DNA of 64,000 nucleotides from Tachypleus tridentatus (Eukaryota > Arthropoda > Merostomata > Xiphosura > Limulidae). Location: the NCBI RefSeq assembly GCF_004210375.1, contig NC_134835.1, positions 66,680,447 through 66,744,446 of the forward strand, read 5' to 3'. The notes below the pieces were generated by a model, which was not told where the DNA came from, ran no database searches, and worked only from the letters and a program-made list of their open reading frames with translations. Below, in pieces: positions 62,401 to 64,000 of this stretch. Numbering within the stretch: the first letter of the stretch is position 1; every line of letters begins with the position of its first letter. The position numbers were made by a program, and so were the translations under genes.

Positions 62401-63223
62401 CAATTCACATATTTCAACTGAGTTATATGCCCTGCTCTATATTTGAGTTTTGAGTAAATTGAAAACAATCAGCTAAATAAGGTATATGATTTTTGTTTTT
62501 GTTTTATAACCTTGGAACAGCTCACTTATATAAATACAATTTTATGTCTAAAGCAATAATTATTATGATACATTACTCTCTTTTTTTTTTTTTGCATTAA
62601 CACAGTTTCATTTCAGATACTATAAAGTATTGATAGTTTTCTGGTACTTGATGAAGAAATCTTATTTAATTGTTAATTAATATTACATAGTGAAATATTC
62701 TCTTCTTTATTTCTTAAATATTTATCTTGTAAAAACATGAATTGGTTATGGTGTTAATGGTTTAGCATGCATAATCATGAATACAATGGTCCATGAACCA
62801 TGTCCCACTGATGCATACCCATGGTTTAAACTTTGAAGCTGAGTGTGCATTATAAGTGTGACAGTTAATTTCCATAATTTGTTCACAGTAGTTCAATAGT
62901 TGATGGTTGATACCGCTGACTAGGAAAGTGTAGGGGATGGCTGGTGCAGGTTGCTGTTGTGTAAGTGTCTGGGAATATCTAAAACAAACATTTGTATTAT
63001 GGTATATCCTGCATGAAGTTGTGCATTCAGTAATAATGGTATGTTACTCTGCCTAGACTATTCTCAAGGATTTGGAGGAAAATATGGTGTTCAAGTGGAC
63101 AGGAAGGACAAGTCAGCTCATGGATGGGAGGAAGTTACCAAGGCAGAAGCACATCCTTCTCAAGTGGACATGAAAAAGGGTTTTGGAGGCAAATATGGAA
63201 TCCAGTCAGAAAATCAAGATAAG
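42371..63223 (+). CDS. CTTN: Cortactin (5' part: NTA region and at least eight cortactin repeats)
   Basis: Seven coding exons in the window join in phase to 360 residues. The N-terminus [12 protein letters not shown]... with [11 protein letters not shown] is the acidic DDW motif that binds and activates Arp2/3. [19 protein letters not shown] is the conserved linker. Then come 37-residue repeats ([20 protein letters not shown]...) that bind F-actin. Seven are complete and an eighth runs to the last exon boundary, against about 6.5 in mammals and fewer in flies (from memory). Helical, Pro-rich and SH3 parts must lie beyond 64 kb. Cortactin stabilises branched actin in the cell cortex. The ATG at 42371 is preceded by TTTTTAG; a second Met two codons later (MWKA) matches the usual vertebrate start. 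Confidence 0.97.
43204..43280 (+). CDS. CTTN: Cortactin coding exon 2
   Basis: Acceptor CTGTTTTCTAG, donor GTGTGT; 77 nt, phases 0 to 2. Encodes [19 protein letters not shown], the segment following the acidic motif in all cortactins. Confidence 0.93.
46502..46831 (+). pseudogene. LINE ORF1 (gag-like) zinc-knuckle remnant
   Basis: Contains [12 protein letters not shown] (first knuckle, one Cys lost) and [13 protein letters not shown] (second, complete), then [15 protein letters not shown], typical of Jockey-type ORF1 after the knuckles. Confidence 0.8.
47282..47800 (+). pseudogene. LINE apurinic-type endonuclease remnant
   Basis: Two overlapping frames carry the halves of the endonuclease: [15 protein letters not shown] (47282-47569), then [19 protein letters not shown] and [12 protein letters not shown] (from 47530). 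A frameshift separates them. Confidence 0.8.
48942..49325 (+). pseudogene. LINE RNase H remnant
   Basis: [19 protein letters not shown] (first catalytic Asp), [17 protein letters not shown] (Glu) and FTVYTDSLY (second Asp) are the RNase H core of an I/Jockey-type ORF2. Confidence 0.83.
50541..51420 (+). mobile_element. Decayed retroelement, possibly tyrosine-recombinase (DIRS) type
   Basis: Directly after the LINE. Broken frames show [11 protein letters not shown] (like the ADALSR end of an RNase H), [19 protein letters not shown] and [18 protein letters not shown] (like the start of a DIRS recombinase). No frame is open for long. The family call is tentative. Confidence 0.3.
51470..52000. 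other. Unassigned repeat-like segment in cortactin intron 2
   Basis: Less AT-rich than the intron around it, with no supported ORF. Could be the terminal part of the element before it. No terminal repeats found by eye. Confidence 0.25.
52727..52856 (+). CDS. CTTN: Cortactin coding exon 3: linker and start of repeat 1
   Basis: Acceptor TTAACTGCAG, donor GTGATT; 130 nt, phases 2 to 0. Encodes IADLRARV...[17 protein letters not shown], then [11 protein letters not shown], equivalent to the [18 protein letters not shown] start of the repeats. Confidence 0.95.
53686..53796 (+). CDS. CTTN: Cortactin coding exon 4: repeats 1-2
   Basis: Acceptor GCATACAG, donor GTAAGT; exactly 111 nt (37 codons). 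Encodes [18 protein letters not shown], then [19 protein letters not shown]. Both ends fall after the DK of a repeat. Confidence 0.96.
53903..54260 (+). mobile_element. tRNA-derived SINE, family 1 head, with a different 3' tail
   Basis: Head and middle are family 1 and still CpG-rich, but after GGGATGGCTAAGG the usual CGCGAAATTC tail is replaced. What follows is TTTCTCCTCCTGGTTGGGGG... and a segment ending AAATAATAATAATA. That segment is not seen elsewhere in the window; an RTE-type LINE tail is one possibility (inference). It lies in cortactin intron 4. Confidence 0.75.
54897..54951 (+). CDS. CTTN: Cortactin coding exon 5: end of repeat 2
   Basis: Acceptor TTAATGCAG, donor GTGAGA; 55 nt, phases 0 to 1. 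Encodes [18 protein letters not shown]. Confidence 0.94.
57250..59650. other. Unassigned, T-rich, repeat-like segment in cortactin intron 5
   Basis: The + strand is T-rich with several short ORFs in both directions and no recognisable domain; text such as [10 protein letters not shown] is too weak to call. Base composition differs from flanking intron, suggesting an old inserted element. Contains the (TG)n(TA)n microsatellite. Confidence 0.3.
59375..59414. repeat. (TG)n(TA)n microsatellite
   Basis: A run of GT dinucleotides passes directly into a run of AT dinucleotides. Shorter (TA)n runs occur near 2083 and 16972, and a (TTTC)n run near 39833. Confidence 0.9.
61663..62106 (+). CDS. CTTN: Cortactin coding exon 6: four tandem repeats (3-6)
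   Basis: Acceptor TTTGTTTCCAG, donor GTAAAT; 444 nt = four 111-nt units, phase 1-1. Each unit reads [19 protein letters not shown], then [18 protein letters not shown], with small changes. Units start 111 bp apart (CTGATTATGC at 61771, 61882 and 61993). The second and third differ at only about four positions, so the tandem duplication is recent or homogenised. Confidence 0.97.
62790..62997 (+). mobile_element. Ancient CpG-decayed SINE related to family 1
   Basis: Recognisable decayed family strings: CATTATAAGTGTGACAGTTA, GGGGATGGCTGGTGCAG and the tail ATCTAAAACAAAC. Nearly all CG positions are TG or CA. Lies in cortactin intron 6. Confidence 0.55.
63057..63223 (+). CDS. CTTN: Cortactin coding exon 7: repeat 7 and start of repeat 8
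   Basis: Acceptor CTGCCTAG, donor GTATCA; 167 nt, phases 1 to 0. Encodes [37 protein letters not shown] and [19 protein letters not shown]. Later repeats diverge (AHGWEE, SENQ). Confidence 0.95.
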
Positions 63224-64000
63224 GTATCAATAACATTGTTATGTGTTGAAATTGCTTTGTTTTGGAACAATACATCATTCAGTGTGGAAAGATATGTATG
63301 TGAGATCAGGAGTAAATGTCAAAGTGCATATTTCATGACATTTTAGAGTTACATTTATAATTTACATAAACTACTTTACTATTGGTGGAGATGGATAAAC
63401 TTAAATTAAAAAGTCTTCATTCTCTGCTAGTATAAGAATTGCAGCATTTGTTTTCTAGATCTTTGCTCTTCTAATTTATTTACTGTCCTACTGAGAAATA
63501 TGGAATTTGATATAAATCACTCATTATAATGTAGATATTACTCAGACAAAGCATAATTTTTATATTGTTCAATCTCGTATGTTTATATTATCATAAATTA
63601 GAAAATCAGACTCGCATGTTGTGCCCTATTGTCAAATTCCATATTTTACAAATTGCCAGTAGTTCTATCTGACATTTTATAGTATATATTTATAACCAAT
63701 AGAAAACCAAAGTATATTGTATTTCATCATTCAGTTTCAAATTTATTCCCAGAGGAATCACATCAATGAGCATTGTTGAATTTTAGAAGGCTCTTATCAC
63801 ATAGAAAACCAGATAATTTATTATAGTTAAGACATTGTTTGCATTTTGTATGTCTTTTTTTCTATGGTATTAGATGCTGTATTTAATTAAGTTAAGAAAT
63901 TGGTGTTGTAGTACATTATAAAAAAAGTAGGCTTAAGTTTTATCATCAATCTACAGCAAATAGTAAGCACTATATTTCTTGTTTTTTCATGAGTATTTAT

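Noticed and set aside
3-63223. Myosin and cortactin as a functional actin gene cluster
   Set aside because: They are 16 kb or more apart, separated by an unrelated gene and differing in CpG state; adjacency is most simply chance.
1-64000. CRISPR arrays, operons, phage or bacterial insertion sequences
   Set aside because: Nothing of the kind; introns, SINEs, LINE and Penelope elements show an animal genome.

Overview
The window is animal nuclear DNA: AT-rich, with multi-exon genes, GT/AG introns and many tRNA-derived SINEs. The strongest pointer to the organism is a family of about 270-bp SINEs: a tRNA-like head, a conserved middle, and a tail reading roughly GCGAAATTCAAAACAAAC. From memory this resembles horseshoe crab or other chelicerate DNA; no search was possible. 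Three protein-coding genes are supported, all on the + strand.

(1) About 1-23.7 kb holds the 3' part of an unconventional myosin. Eighteen coding exons join in phase from mid-motor N-terminus to a stop just after a single IQ motif, about 744 residues in the window. The three nucleotide-binding motifs are unusual: GVSGSGKS P-loop, NSSHF switch I, DSPGFE switch II. One splice junction keeps frame only if a T-run in exon 13 is one base longer than it is here. The introns carry SINEs, several diverged 43-60-bp minisatellites and a hairpin-like Penelope terminal-repeat pair.

(2) 23.7-39.9 kb is mostly intergenic and repeat-rich. Its one convincing gene (30288-30897) is a two-exon gene for an 83-residue secreted peptide, very rich in Tyr, His and Gly and without Cys. 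Two upstream segments are candidate promoter/5' exons. The region also has a short Penelope-like element with a GIY-YIG endonuclease ORF, inverted arms and a 13-bp target-site duplication, plus many SINEs.

(3) About 39.9-64 kb holds the 5' part of a cortactin gene: acidic Arp2/3-binding N-terminus and at least eight 37-residue cortactin repeats, four of them in one 444-bp exon. The C-terminal proline-rich and SH3 part lies beyond the window. Its second intron contains a decayed non-LTR retrotransposon of the I/Jockey type. From about 40.1 kb on the DNA is strongly CpG-depleted compared with the left part of the window, which fits germline gene-body methylation of cortactin. A young CpG-rich SINE in that zone (53.9 kb) and an old CpG-decayed one (62.8 kb) fit this reading.

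Myosin and cortactin both act on actin, but their adjacency gives no evidence of a functional unit.
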